Of a DNA stretch of 64,000 nt, positions 12,667 through 24,365 are shown one piece after another; the first letter of the stretch is position 1, and the number at the start of each line of letters is the position of its first letter. Both the position numbers and the translations under genes were made by a program. The notes beneath the pieces were generated by a model. It had not been told where the DNA came from, ran no database searches, and worked only from the letters and a program-made list of their open reading frames with translations. The DNA is from Pyrenopolyporus hunteri. Taxonomy: Eukaryota > Ascomycota > Sordariomycetes > Xylariales > Hypoxylaceae. Location: the NCBI GenBank assembly GCA_902806595.1, contig CADCXC010000009.1:496001-560000 (forward strand), in the 5' to 3' direction.

Positions 12667-15600
12667 AGAAGGCCACCGCCCCTGATCGGCGTTGAGGCTC
12701 GGGGAGAGGCTACTACTGGCGAGGCTAACTGCTCGGTCTATCGCCAACGACGTGGCCGACGTGGTGTAAAGCTGCTCCAGTAAAGCGTTGATATACATCC
12801 ATTCAAGGTATCGCACTATCATACCTTTTGAGTTTACTCTTTGACATATTTCCTATATGCTTCGAGGGCGATATTAGATTTCGCCCCCTCAGCACATTTC
12901 TTTTTATAGGGTTTCTCGTGAAAAGAGGGGCTTAGTAAAATAAGGACGGCTGGCTGAGACAGAACAAACTGTGATTAGTATAGTCTGTCAGGGAAACAAG
13001 AGAATGTGGGATAGTAGAATGAATGAATCAGGCCTCGTTAGGCCCAGAAAAGAAAAAAGTGCCCGGAGTTGGATGAGTTTCTTAACCCGAAAAATAAGAG
13101 GGATGTAAACTAGAATGTTCGTAATATTACCTACCTAGGTATAAGCCGTGATTACTATAAGCTAACAGTCAAGACCGATACTACTTCTAGTCAAGATGTC
13201 GTGATATAAATGGAGAATAGCTTTAGAATAAGATAGACTCAGGGACACATTTGGTCAATGACTGATAATGGGCCAACATAAGATGCAATTGCCGCTGTTC
13301 CGTAGGCCAGTGAGATCGAACACGCAAATGGGCCTGCTGACTGACTGGCTGATTGACCGACTGCCCAGATGGAAAGAAGACTCGTCAAGGAAATGAGAGT
13401 ATGCAGATGATGAATCAAAATCAATCATAGATTCGCCCCACGTCGAGTATTTGCGACGTCGTCTAGTAGTACGTTAGCTGTAAAAGAGTAGCATGGTATA
13501 GAAGGGTGCCTCATTAGCTGTTCACGGCCAATTAATGAGATATTCAGGTAGGTATCGTACCAGTTCCGGGGGTAAGACTCGAATTTAGGCTGGGTATAGT
13601 GGAGTTATGAACCACCGGACCCTAGGCCAGCTGATGGATCCCTGGAAAGAACCGTAAGCTTGAAAAAAAAAGTGTTAAAAAGAACACATCAGCATGATCG
13701 ACCAAAGCGAGTGACGATGGGAAGAGTGTCGAGGTCCGAAGCTGGGCGTACGCCTTTGGTAGTCGGTGATCACCCACCTTTGGAACCACATAATAACGTC
13801 GGCGCAACTATAGGATTATCTGACGCGACGATACCCGCGCTGCCAGATATTGGCCGATGTTGTGTATACAGGGAGGTATAGCGCCAGGTCGAGACTATTC
13901 GAGGCTGACGCCTCGTAGCGGTTTAGGCAGAGCCCCGCGATGGAGCTTATGGAGGTTCTGGCCTAACCAGATACAGGTATATTTCTCAGGTGTATTTCTC
14001 AGGAATACGACTCGAAAGAATAGGGCTCGAGCGCTACTTAATCAGCTCTATGTAAGGTTTCTCGAATGTTGATTGTCTCTGTCGGCGGAGATGGTGCCGG
14101 GAAACAACCTGCCACGTCCCTAAGACTGTCATTGTCCGCTATGGCAAATAGTCGGGCCCTTCCGTCATTTGCCTCGCGCTCGGGAACCGGATACGGCCCA
14201 TTCGTACTAGCCACACATTTCACGTCAAAGAAGTGTACGTAATGCAACCCGAGACAAGTAAGCGATGATGTAGACGATTACCGATTCCGGGTGTTGAAGT
14301 GGCGCCGGCATGCGTATTGCTGCCTGACAATTGGGGTTTTCCAGTGCTTTCCGAAGCGTTAGAAGCATACTCTCGATGCTGCCATGTCGATAATCTGACA
14401 TTTTGTTAATGACTCCGCCGGCGAGGCCGCTGGAGCGGTGGAGACGCGATGGAGGGGGTTGCCGGGTTTACCTTGGCACGAAGCAGCACGTAGTTGTAAT
14501 GGGGATCCTTTTCTTGTAAGGGCCACCGCTTCATCCTAGTCGACAACTCGTCACTTGATTCCTTAGGCCCATGCGGGCCCTGGCGAAGAGGTCCGCCGTG
14601 GGAAATCGGGGGCCGCTTTTGGCTTATTAAACAGCCACTTTTGAGGCGCAGCTCGCGAACGTTGGAGTCAGGCGATGCGATGCCACACTCGCAGAGACGA
14701 GAGACTCACCGCGACTGTGATGGCCTGGGTAATATAGACTATGTGCATCTATATGGCTACGGGGAAGGCACGGGAAAGGCACGGGGAGGGACGAGGATTG
14801 ACTAATTTATGAATGAGGATGCGGCGATGCGGCGATTGGGCGGGTTGCGAAACGATCGTGAGGATTCCCCCACGATCATGATGGTTGTGATGCCACCCAT
14901 GATAATTGCCATCTACCCATGACACGGATAGCTCCTATAACTGGGCCCGCGTTACTTTCTGTAGACTCCGGGGGAAGATCCATGGGTAAGGCTGACTCGC
15001 TCAAGAATGAAAATCCAGGGACGAGCTTACGGTTACAGTAGGAAGTTCCTGGCCCTGGAGTAAACCTAAGTGAGATAGCCGATTAGAAACTGACAATTGA
15101 GAGGATGTTCAATGGCGATCTGAGACAGATCGGGTCAGATAGTGCCCCTAAGATCCTGTAGGTTGCACACGAGCAGGAGCAGATATGATGTTGCGTTCGT
15201 ACCGGTCGACCCGTCTATTGACGACGGGGTTAATGGACGAGGCCAACGAACGAGGCCGATGTTAACGGGGAGTCGTTGGTCACGGCGAGTCACGCCCTGG
15301 TGCCTGAAATTTCGTACTACTCATCTTGTGAGCGCCATACGCCCCTTGGGAATTGCTTCAAGAGTCATTCGTGCCGGGTTCGAGATTAATACCCACCTGG
15401 AATACCAACCTAGGTATACTAGCCTGGTTGCCTGGGTAGACTTCATCTCGGTGAGGGGAGCGGGATATCTAGGCCAACTGGGCGTGTTTGGGCCAGCTAC
15501 CAGGCCTAGAATCCGTCCCGGGTTTGGTGGCCCTGCTTATAGGCACTAGTCCTTGGAGTCCTTACATTTCTCATACGGGTGTGGTGGGAGGTGCCTAAGG

Positions 15601-15764
15601 TATGCAGGCCTCGCGGTTGCAAAGGCCGGGGAGTCTCTCCCCATTCGACCCAGGACAATGGAATGGGTTGCAGCCATGTCGATCAGGGCCGCTCGGGAAG
15701 TATCGAGATTCGAAAGTCGATGAGTTTCAAGACAGGCTACCTAATGTATTGTGCCAACGTATTG

Positions 15765-15806
15765 TACAATACAGTACAATACAGTACAATACAATACAAT
15801 ACAATA
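15765..15806. repeat. TACAA pentanucleotide tandem repeat
   Basis: Tandem ACAAT/ACAGT units (TACAATACAGTACAATACAG and so on), about eight copies with single-base variation. Confidence 0.9.
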
Positions 15807-16189
15807 CCTACCACCGCGGTACGCAAGCATTGGCAGGTTACCCGCCGAGTACCGCGGGTGTTGCATTGGAAACATGCAGATATTCGTCTGAAACGGGCTG
15901 CAGGGAAGAATTGTAAATAATTAAGAATTTACGATTCGTGAGTTTTGGTTGATTTAGTTGATTTAATTGACTTTGACGGCTCGGATTAAGTTCTATTGGG
16001 CTGCATTACGAATTCCCTCCCGCCGATGCCCTGCATGTGGGCCGCCCCTACCAGCCCTACCGAGACTAGCTGTATCGTATTGCCTGCGTTAGAATGGCCA
16101 TGATACCTACATGTACCTTAACTCCTAAAGATGCATACCGATTTGTGTACCATACCTCAGATGCTACATGTAAGGTGTAATATCTGGGT

Positions 16190-16420
16190 ACATGCAGTGT
16201 GAAGGTACCTATAGCTACGTACCTATGTAGGTACCTAGCCAGTAGTCTAGCCAGTAGTATATGCCTATTAAGCTGTTTAGGTAAGTCGCTGCGCCTCTCT
16301 GATAACCAAACATCCCCGATTATGTACCTCCCTAGGTACTTAGGTATCTAGATAGGTACTTTTACCCTCTTCGTATAGGCAGGAATGTACCTAGGTATGT
16401 ACCTGGGTAGGCGGTTTCCG
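16190..16420. repeat. Cluster of ACCTAGGT/AGGTACCT palindromic motifs
   Basis: A dense group of GGTACCTA, CCTAGGTA and TACCTAGG words in both orientations, including short palindromes such as GTACCTAGGTA. It is one of the clearest clusters of the dispersed intergenic family seen throughout the window. Confidence 0.75.
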
Positions 16421-19128
16421 TCTCGCGGGTTCAGCGCCTACCAGATAGCAATTACATGTATGTATATGACGAATTCTCTCTTGAGACTAACCCTGCTGCT
16501 TTACTTCCTACTACCGCGCATATATCAATAATTGTTATTAGCTATTGTTGTCGTCGTCGTTGTAGTTGTGTATCTAGGTGGGTTATCTTAGATGGTACTC
16601 ATAGGTACCTACCTACTTAGACCTACACGACCTACATGTAGGTATGTCGCATTTTTCACGTGGGAGATGACAACCTCCGCGGCCACAATCCGAATGGATA
16701 ACGTACGGATGCTATTGCGCTTCATCGATCTGACTACCTGGTATCTACCAGGCCAGTCTCCTCAAGGGTCCTGTGTATTGGACAGGGGAATTCCGTCATC
16801 ATGCCGGCGTCCTCGCCTACGATGGATATGGTATTCCTGGTTAAGAGTTATAGAAAACCTGCGATTCCGTATTTGGATCTGATGCCGTGCGTAAAATGGA
16901 CTAGTGTATATATTAGTGTGTATACTAGCGTGAGTATACCTATACTAAGCTACGTGCTAGCCGTGTGCTAGTTCCGTACCTATTTTACAAGCCACATACT
17001 CCGAAACTGTCAACCCGTACGACAGCCAATCGTCATACACGTATACGGATGCATTATAAGATCATATGGTAGGTACCTACTTACCTGGGTATGCCCTTAC
17101 CTACAAGTATGCGGGAAAAGATGTCGCGTGCAGCCCTGAACTAGTCCTGAACCAGCCCTGAACCAGCCACGAGGGTCCCTAGATCTGCTAAAAGTTATCG
17201 GAAAAGAGGCAAGATGTGAAAGAATCGGCTCCAATGGCGAGTCAGTCTATGCAAGGTACAGTTACAACGTATCTCCGGCCTATTGTTTATACGATAACGC
17301 TTATCACAACCCGCTCAGCGGAGGCGCTTCGCAATGGTTTATGATATTCGTTCATCACGTCTATTCAAACTAAGAGCTTAAGGAATCGTATAGGAATTGG
17401 ACAGGAATTGGGTCTGCTAAATCCGCCTAAACTTACTCGCATATATCTTTTCGGGATACTGCGGCATGGTGAAATGCTACCTACCTACCTACACAATTAA
17501 ATACCACATAATATGGAAGCTCCGGCCGCGGCTGACCACCAACTAGCGCCGGCCTCGTGTAGGTGTTATCGAAGTCGGCAATAAGAGCCTGTACCTAGCT
17601 CCAGTTAAGCTCTAGCGACTCGGTGTTGGTTAAATCCGCTGTACGTGGTTATGCATTGACACTCCTAAACCCGATCCAGAATGAGCACCCAACGAACCAA
17701 TTCTCACTGCGATGGTGCTATGATGTTTTTTTATCTGGTCATGACTAAATTATAGTCAGGAGGGGTCCGAGAGCCGGGTTATCCCACCATTATCCCACCA
17801 CCATTGCACGCCGGGAGAACCGGGAGCACCGGCGGATGAGGGGGAACAATGCTGCGAGCTCGCGATTTCGCTTCCGCGTCGGGTCTTTGACGCTGCGGCT
17901 TCCGGGTACATGCTAAAAAAAAAAGAAAAAAAAAAGATACCATCTTCCCTTTTTAGGGGGCGTAAACAATGCGTTCATACATGGTCGGAAATATGACTCT
18001 AAGAACGGTCCGCCAGACTTCGGATCGACCTGAGCACTAAAATAGAAGCTTAACACCAAGTCTCAGACTTTCCATTATTTAATAAAGTTGAAAGACCTAA
18101 CACGGCGTACTGAGTGGATAAGTTGCCTAACTCTGTTACGCTCTGTTACGGATTAATAGTACGCCTAAACAAGCATATCTGTACATGCGAGGCGAGCATT
18201 GGTAGTACCGTAATTACATGTAGGTATGTTGGACTATTAGAGACGAGCCAAATGTTGGATATCGGTAAGCATCAATAATAATATTATTATATTTTAATTA
18301 CTTTTACTATTGCCCTTGTTTCTGTTCTTTATCTCCCCGACCGCACCCTTGTGAGCATAGGCGGTTAAATTGTTAAGCTGCCAGCAACACAACTAGGATG
18401 TCCCGGCATCAAAAGCAATGTTGAAAACATACCTAGGTAGGTAGGTAGGTATCGAGAGCAAGGTTCTTATCGATATAAGGAAATCCATATTCATCTTTAA
18501 ATCCGTCGGGGCCGGCTGTTATAGAAAGGCGCAGTGACATGAATGCCGGGTTATATGTAACTTGCACGGCAGGCCTGTTACTCCGCCAAGTGCCAACAAG
18601 CAATAACATACCTTACGTGTGGGTGGTAAGTAACGTCATTAGAATCTTTAGAAAACTACCCATACGCCATTTTTAATATGGGTAAGAAGACGACTAATAA
18701 TGATGGAAGGGCGAAGCCGCATATTATTGTTGTCGTTATTACTTCCTCTATCCTAAAGTATCTATATACCTACCTACCTACATGTAGGTATGTATAGGGA
18801 ATAATACCTATGACTTCCACTTACAGGTACCTTGGTCTCCCAATACAATCAGTAACAACTGGGTAGTGGCTGTCAGCGATGTATATACTCTGCCACAGTA
18901 CCATAAATCAGGGGTGGGCCATCCTTGCCAGGTAGCAATCTGCAGCTAAACTGCGCTAGGCACGATATATACATTGCACGGGTACACAGAAGTCCTTGCA
19001 GGGAACCTGTAAGGACAAGTCGATCCCCGAACTCCATTTGCAATCCACGGGGGGAGTGCACCACAATTTGGCCAATTTGACCCAAATCCGACTGGGAGCA
19101 AAACGCCGTGAAACAAAATTATGTTTTT

Positions 19129-19167
19129 ATTTTTAATTTTTAATTTTTAATTTTTAATTTTTTATAT
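19129..19167. repeat. ATTTTTA tandem repeat
   Basis: About five copies of TTTTTAA/ATTTTTA, followed by a C/T-rich segment. An AT-rich spacer of this kind is common in fungal intergenic DNA. Confidence 0.85.
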
Positions 19168-19599
19168 TTTCCCCTTCTTCAGTTTCTACCTTACCTTTGT
19201 CGCACAGAAACGAACACAATTAACCGCAAGCGCAGCAATCCCAACTACATCCGCTACTCAACGAGACCTACCCGTATACTCTTAGTACTTTTCCCTTTTC
19301 CTTTTCATCATCTTACCTACCAAGCCGCGACCCCCCCGGTTTGCCGGCTTAGACACCAGCAAAATACAGTCAACCAACTCCACTCTCTACCGCTTTCACC
19401 TGACTGCCTGAAAAACGAGACGAGCCCGTTTACATACCCAGTACATACGTACATACGTACATGTGTGCGTGCCCACCTAACCTAATCTGCATATAGGCAG
19501 AGGATGCAAGCTACCTGTAGGTATCTTTTTAAGTCGCCCACCTTGGACCTACACCTACACTAGTGTGTTCGGCTAGTCGTTCCCGGCATCGTCTTTCTC

Positions 19600-19645
19600 T
19601 ACTCGTTTACTCGTTTACTCGTCTACTCGTCTACTCGTCTACTCG
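19600..19645. repeat. TACTCGT tandem repeat
   Basis: Units of TACTCGT/TACTCGTT/CTACTCG repeated about six times, followed immediately by an AGGTAGGTTAGGTACCTAGG run. Confidence 0.85.
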
Positions 19646-20740
19646 GTTTAGGTAGGTTAGGTACCTAGGTAGGTAGGTTTTCACTTGTCTTCAACTTGCT
19701 AGGTTGTATGTTTGTGGTTAGCTACGTACTGTACCTACCACATAGATCCGTACCGATAATAAACTATATACATTACCTATACTTTCTATTTTCACCTATT
19801 CCTATATGCATACCTAGGTAGGTAGGTATAGGTAGGTATTGTATCTTGCTCTTGCTCTTGCTCTCGTCCTTGTGCTTCCTTCCTCTTCCGTTGCGTATTA
19901 CTATCACCTTTTCATCTTCTCACAATTCCACATTTTTCACATTTTTCACACACGCACTCAACCCTCTTCCTCATCCTCATCCATCTCCCGCGTCCTCGCC
20001 CTTCGCCCTCTTACGAACACCATACCACAAACCCAAAACTCAGACCCAGACCCAAACGACGGCTGCGCATTTTACTCATCATGGCAAGGCACCTGCCGCC
20101 CCTCCTTCCACCACCACCACCACCACCACTACTACTACATTCATTCATACACCCCCCCTGCGCCGCACTCGTTCCCTACCTATGTACTCATCATGGATCT
20201 ATCTTGTCAGTCTACAGTCTTTGACCTGCATCTAAGTTGCATGCAAGATGCATGGCGGGATACATGGTACAGACTTACCTTAGTAGTTAACACCCGGTAC
20301 TCGACAGTAAGCTTCTGTCGTCACTGTGCCTTTTCCTTGTCTCTTCCCTGTCCCTCCATAGACCCTCCCTGGGACCCTCCATGAGAAGAGGCACGCGCAA
20401 CCTGGCCAGGCTGCAAGCCCTATAAGGCTGCTACGATGCCTCTCCTCGCCCTGGTGTTGCAACAACGATCCTGTCGACTCATCACGGTCACCTGAACACA
20501 TTCACTTTCCGGTCCTTTCCTTTCGTGTCTTCTTAAGGTCGGCTTTTTATTTTACTTTTATTTCCCTTCGCAACTGCAGTTCAACTCATACAAGCAGTCT
20601 TCTTTGCTTTATATCTTCTTCGTGATCACACTCTTATAACAACACCAAATTATTATCCTTGCCAGGCCAGAGACGACACACGCAAGAATCACTTACGTCC
20701 GCACAACCCGCCGGTATCTTCGAGTTTCTTGTCAGCTCAG

Positions 20741-20750
20741 ATATATAAAA
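20741..20750 (+). promoter_or_regulatory. TATA box of the Cys/His-rich small gene
   Basis: ATATATAAAA lies 98 bases upstream of the ATG at 20848. It is followed by about 45 bases of nearly pure C/T, the usual place for transcription start in filamentous fungi. This suggests a short 5' leader of a few tens of bases. Confidence 0.55.
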
Positions 20751-20847
20751 TTGCCTCCCCTACCCTCCTCCCCTGCCCTCCCCTGCCAACCCCCCCGGAA
20801 GGTCATTGATTTACATCATCACCTTTACCAATCTTCAATATATCACA

Positions 20848-21096
20848 ATGTGTTACCAATTAATCGAGCGGTACGCTGTGTGCCGGTGTCTCTACTATCA
20901 GCATGCAGTTGACCGATGCCCCGCGTACGGTCAGTCAGGGCATCATACCACCACACGAGAGATACTAGTGGGATATGCTTGCCAGAAGCATGCACAACCG
21001 AGTAGCCAGGGCTCATATTCCAGGAATCAGGCATACTCTGACTCTGGCTACTACAGCAGCCATTCTCGAGACAGTTCTTACTACCAGCGTCGATGA
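20848..21096 (+). CDS. Small Cys/His-rich conserved fungal protein of unknown function
   Basis: A single exon encodes 82 residues, with ATG at 20848 in the context TATCACAATGTG. The first 48 residues carry Cys2, Cys12, Cys14, His19, Cys24, His32, His33, Cys45 and His48, in the order MCYQLIERYAVCRC...YYQHAVDRC...GYACQKH. This spacing suggests one compact metal-binding (probably zinc) module. The rest is Ser/Tyr/Gln-rich and probably disordered (YSDSGYYSSHSRDSSYYQRR). I recognise the MCYQLxERYAVCRCLYYxHxVD pattern as a widespread uncharacterised family in filamentous ascomycetes; no function is known to me. It is the only convincing gene in about 18 kb, has its own TATA box, and is preceded by a long C/T- and A/C-rich region. 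The upstream in-frame TTG at 20806 is not needed as a start. Confidence 0.75.
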   Translation: MCYQLIERYAVCRCLYYQHAVDRCPAYGQSGHHTTTREILVGYACQKHAQPSSQGSYSRNQAYSDSGYYSSHSRDSSYYQRR

Positions 21097-23227
21097 AAGG
21101 TCCTGTCTTCGGTAATGGGCTTCTGCGCGTGGCATTCTCCGCCGTTGCTGATGTTCGAATTCCGGGACTGGGTCTCGTATCTATGGTCCAGGCCCCAGGT
21201 CAAAAGGTTATCGCCGTCCCGCCGGCCCTCACAGCTATCCTTGCTACTTGGAGGCAACGGCCACATTATGTCAACTTCGGCTCCTTCCGCCTATCAATGA
21301 AGCCATTGGGTCCTCCAGCACCCTGTCGTACGATCCTATACTAAAGGAATGCTATGAATGTCATGATGCGCGCATGCAGTTATCGAAGACGCAGAGATGG
21401 AACGGGATATGATACGTCACCTTCAACGCTCCTAATTGACGGCCCAGCCTGTTCTCCGGCTGTTTCCCCTACCGGCAATTGCGTTTTCTTGAGACCACCC
21501 AGCATATTATCGACGAGCACGGCTTCACGGGCTACATGCCACCCCTTTCGTCCGGACACCCCTTCATTTTTCACATTTCCTTCCTGTTGATTGATTTAGC
21601 ATAGCGTCGGTGAGGGAACTTGGTTTTTGCATCAGGATCAAGAGGGCATATAAAACGAGATGAAGTTAATGCGGTATCCGACTTGTACTCCCCACGTCTC
21701 GGCAGTTCCAACGACGATTTCACGAGAAACGTTGAGTCACGTGGCAGCAATCAGGTTTATTACGTCTTTCCTTCAAGCAAATCTAGGTTTAGGCTACGCA
21801 TTAAGGATGGGCAGGAATACCAGGCGCTAAATGGGGGAGTTTATCTGATTTGGGGCTTAGATGGTGCTTTTTCCTTGGAAGAAAATCGGGTGGTTTCTGC
21901 CTGGGGCTGCACAACTCGCTTTCCTACCTGTTTTGGGGGTTGCGTCTTCTTTCTTCTTTCTCTCTTCTCCCATTGTTTTCTTTTGACAGGTTTCTGCTGA
22001 GCAGCTCACGCTGTATCGCCAGCCGCAGTCTAATCTTGCGCAGCGAGTAACCCATCATGTATTCTTAACCCTTTTCTTTTCGTACGGGGCCGCGATACCT
22101 GGTTGAACCAGGGCTTGGAAGCTGGGAGGGAGCGAACTGGCTTTGCTCTATCTGATGGGGGAAATCAATCGGTCCTTACGGTCTGCATGGTACAGCCGAC
22201 GGCCGACTAGATCTCTTACTACTCACTCTCACAAAGCAGGCGGGAACGGCACCAGGCGCTTCGCCGGGTTGCGGAGACGCATTATACACGACACTTTAGA
22301 CTAGAGCTCCCAGTGAGCAGTTAGAGGAGAGGATAAAGGGCAAGCCTGGGGATGATACACATTGGTTAAGCGATGCGGTTCAATAAAACATTAACGGCCG
22401 TGAATTACCTACCTAGAGCGTTACCTTGAACGTTGCCTTAAGGTAGCCTTGATTATCACTTCATGCGTGTATACGTCATCCGTTGGTGGGTGAATAAGCT
22501 CTTGTTGATTTCTAAGCGTACTTCTTCTAGTGACTAATGGAAGGGTTTATAAACGTCTTACTACCAATGACTTGAACGTAATTGAGTCAAAACGACTCTC
22601 TAATAGGAACTGCAGTAAGAAATGCAATGCGGGCTCGTAAAATGATTATGATTATATTAATATTTAGGTATCTACGTGGAAGTTGCTAGATTCACCAAGT
22701 CGGAGAACAAGAAGGCGAATCCGACATGAGGCCGGGCGGGCAATCTCAGGCGGACCATCTTAAGTAAATTAAGGGACGTCTGGACTTAGGTCCTGCGGAC
22801 ACTGGCCGGCCGGCAGGAAGGGTAGAAGAGATAAGATTCATTATTCCTTTTCTCTGTAACTTGATACGTAGTTGCAATTTCGCCCCCAAGAAGCGACCTA
22901 GCAGTGTAGCCTCGCCAGCCTCGCAGGTGGGAGGCCACCCATCTTAGATCGCTGGTACCTGCGCGCGCTCCATACGTACGGAGCTACGCTGTATTATCCA
23001 GGGGAACGTAGCGTGCATATCACCGGATGCACGAATGATGAGCTCCGTACTGCTGATAGGCCGGGAGTGCCACACCACACCCTACACTAGCAAGGCAAAT
23101 AAAACGTGCCTGTGTGAGCGCTCCATGACTGCCGAGCCAGTCATCTTCCGCACCTTGGTCGAACAATAGGTCCGAGCTGGACCCGGGGAACAGGTACTGC
23201 GACGTGCTTACAACCCAACCCACATAC

Positions 23228-23256
23228 CTGGCTGGCTGGCTGGCTGGCTGGCCGGC
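23228..23256. repeat. GGCT tetranucleotide repeat
   Basis: About seven tandem GGCT/GGCC units. Confidence 0.9.
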
Positions 23257-24330
23257 CGGGGACGTGGTACGACGGGTAATGGCGCCCCTTGATAAACCCG
23301 GGTACCCTTGTTAGATGGCACCCAAACGGTACTTTTGTGATAGCCGTCGATCAATTAGATGGTACCTATATCTCACTCGAGTTAGGCCGAATAACAAATG
23401 TACGTCGACTGCGGAGGGGTTCGTTGCTTTACCGTATATAGGTGGGTAGTACATACCATACCGCCTCCAAAGAATAATAAGAAGAAAACCCAAAAGTTAT
23501 ACCTTACCTACCTACCTACCCAGCCCCACCATCAGCTCCGGTGGGGTTCACGGGCCGATACCTAGAATTGTGGTACCCGCGTTGGGAAAATAGGAGGGAG
23601 CTTTTGGAGTGGAGGAGGGAAAGGAGAGAAAAAAGTAAAAATAAGATAAAAAAAAATAAAAGAACAAAAATGAGACTCTAATTTTTCATTGGCCGTTAGA
23701 CTCGTCCCTGCCATACCTAGCTATAGCTGGAAATCAGATACTAAAAATAAACATCTTAAAAAGTACAGCACATGTAGAACTTAGAAAGTCTTAAAAATAT
23801 TATCTAGATATATACCTACCTATGTAGGTATATAGGTACCTAGGACCCGTCCTCTCCCTCACCTTTTTCCGTTTTCGGCCGCGTCGGCCGCGTCGGCTGC
23901 TCCCTCAACACCCCTCGAGTGAGCGGCCTCTCACCCCGTCCATCTACCAACATCAAACGTTATCCAAGTATCGTACCTATATATGCTAAACAATTATGTT
24001 ATATGGAGGCATGTTAGATATTGGATGTTAGGTGCAGGTAAGGTGGACTGATGCCTCCTAGGTAAGTATGAGCGACCGCATACGTAACCTACACACGTAC
24101 GCCGCCATGACCCTCTCTATAAATTCGGGCCTATGAATTATATGTATGAATGACGGAGGTGGGTTGAAGGGGCGTCTGTCAATCAGGAATGCGGTCTAGG
24201 TGATAACGAGCCATAGATAGGCCTTCCTAGGACACCCAAATCATCCAACCGTGGTTGCATCGTGCGACTTCGTTTCCCACCACCGCCAAGGTTCCCCGTC
24301 CTGCGTGTCTCGGCTGTCTCAACGCATCTG

Positions 24331-24365
24331 CAACACACACACACACGCACACACGCACACACACG
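24331..24365. repeat. CA dinucleotide repeat
   Basis: (CA)n interrupted by two G substitutions (CACACACGCACACACGCACA). Confidence 0.9.

Larger units (their letters stand above)
9611..20740. other. Gene-sparse region, left part
   Basis: About 11 kb with no complete gene that I can support. Contents are many ACCT/AGGT tetranucleotide clusters (for example around 10970, 16200-16420, 18430-18450, 18770-18796, 19650-19680, 19811-19840), several microsatellites (listed separately), homopolymer runs of C, G and A, and one stretch at 12301-12666 that looks like decayed coding sequence. The last 1.5 kb, from 19250, is rich in C/T and A/C on this strand, consistent with upstream regulatory sequence of the small gene at 20848. 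Confidence 0.6.

Noticed and set aside
15142..15549. 135-codon open frame on the + strand
   Set aside because: No ATG at the start, no recognisable motif, erratic Arg/Trp/Pro composition, surrounded by gene-free sequence.
19839..20384. Two long overlapping open frames of 129 and 181 codons on the + strand
   Set aside because: The sequence is C/T- and CCA-repeat low complexity, giving runs of Leu, Ser, His or Thr in every frame. It fits promoter/leader sequence better than protein.
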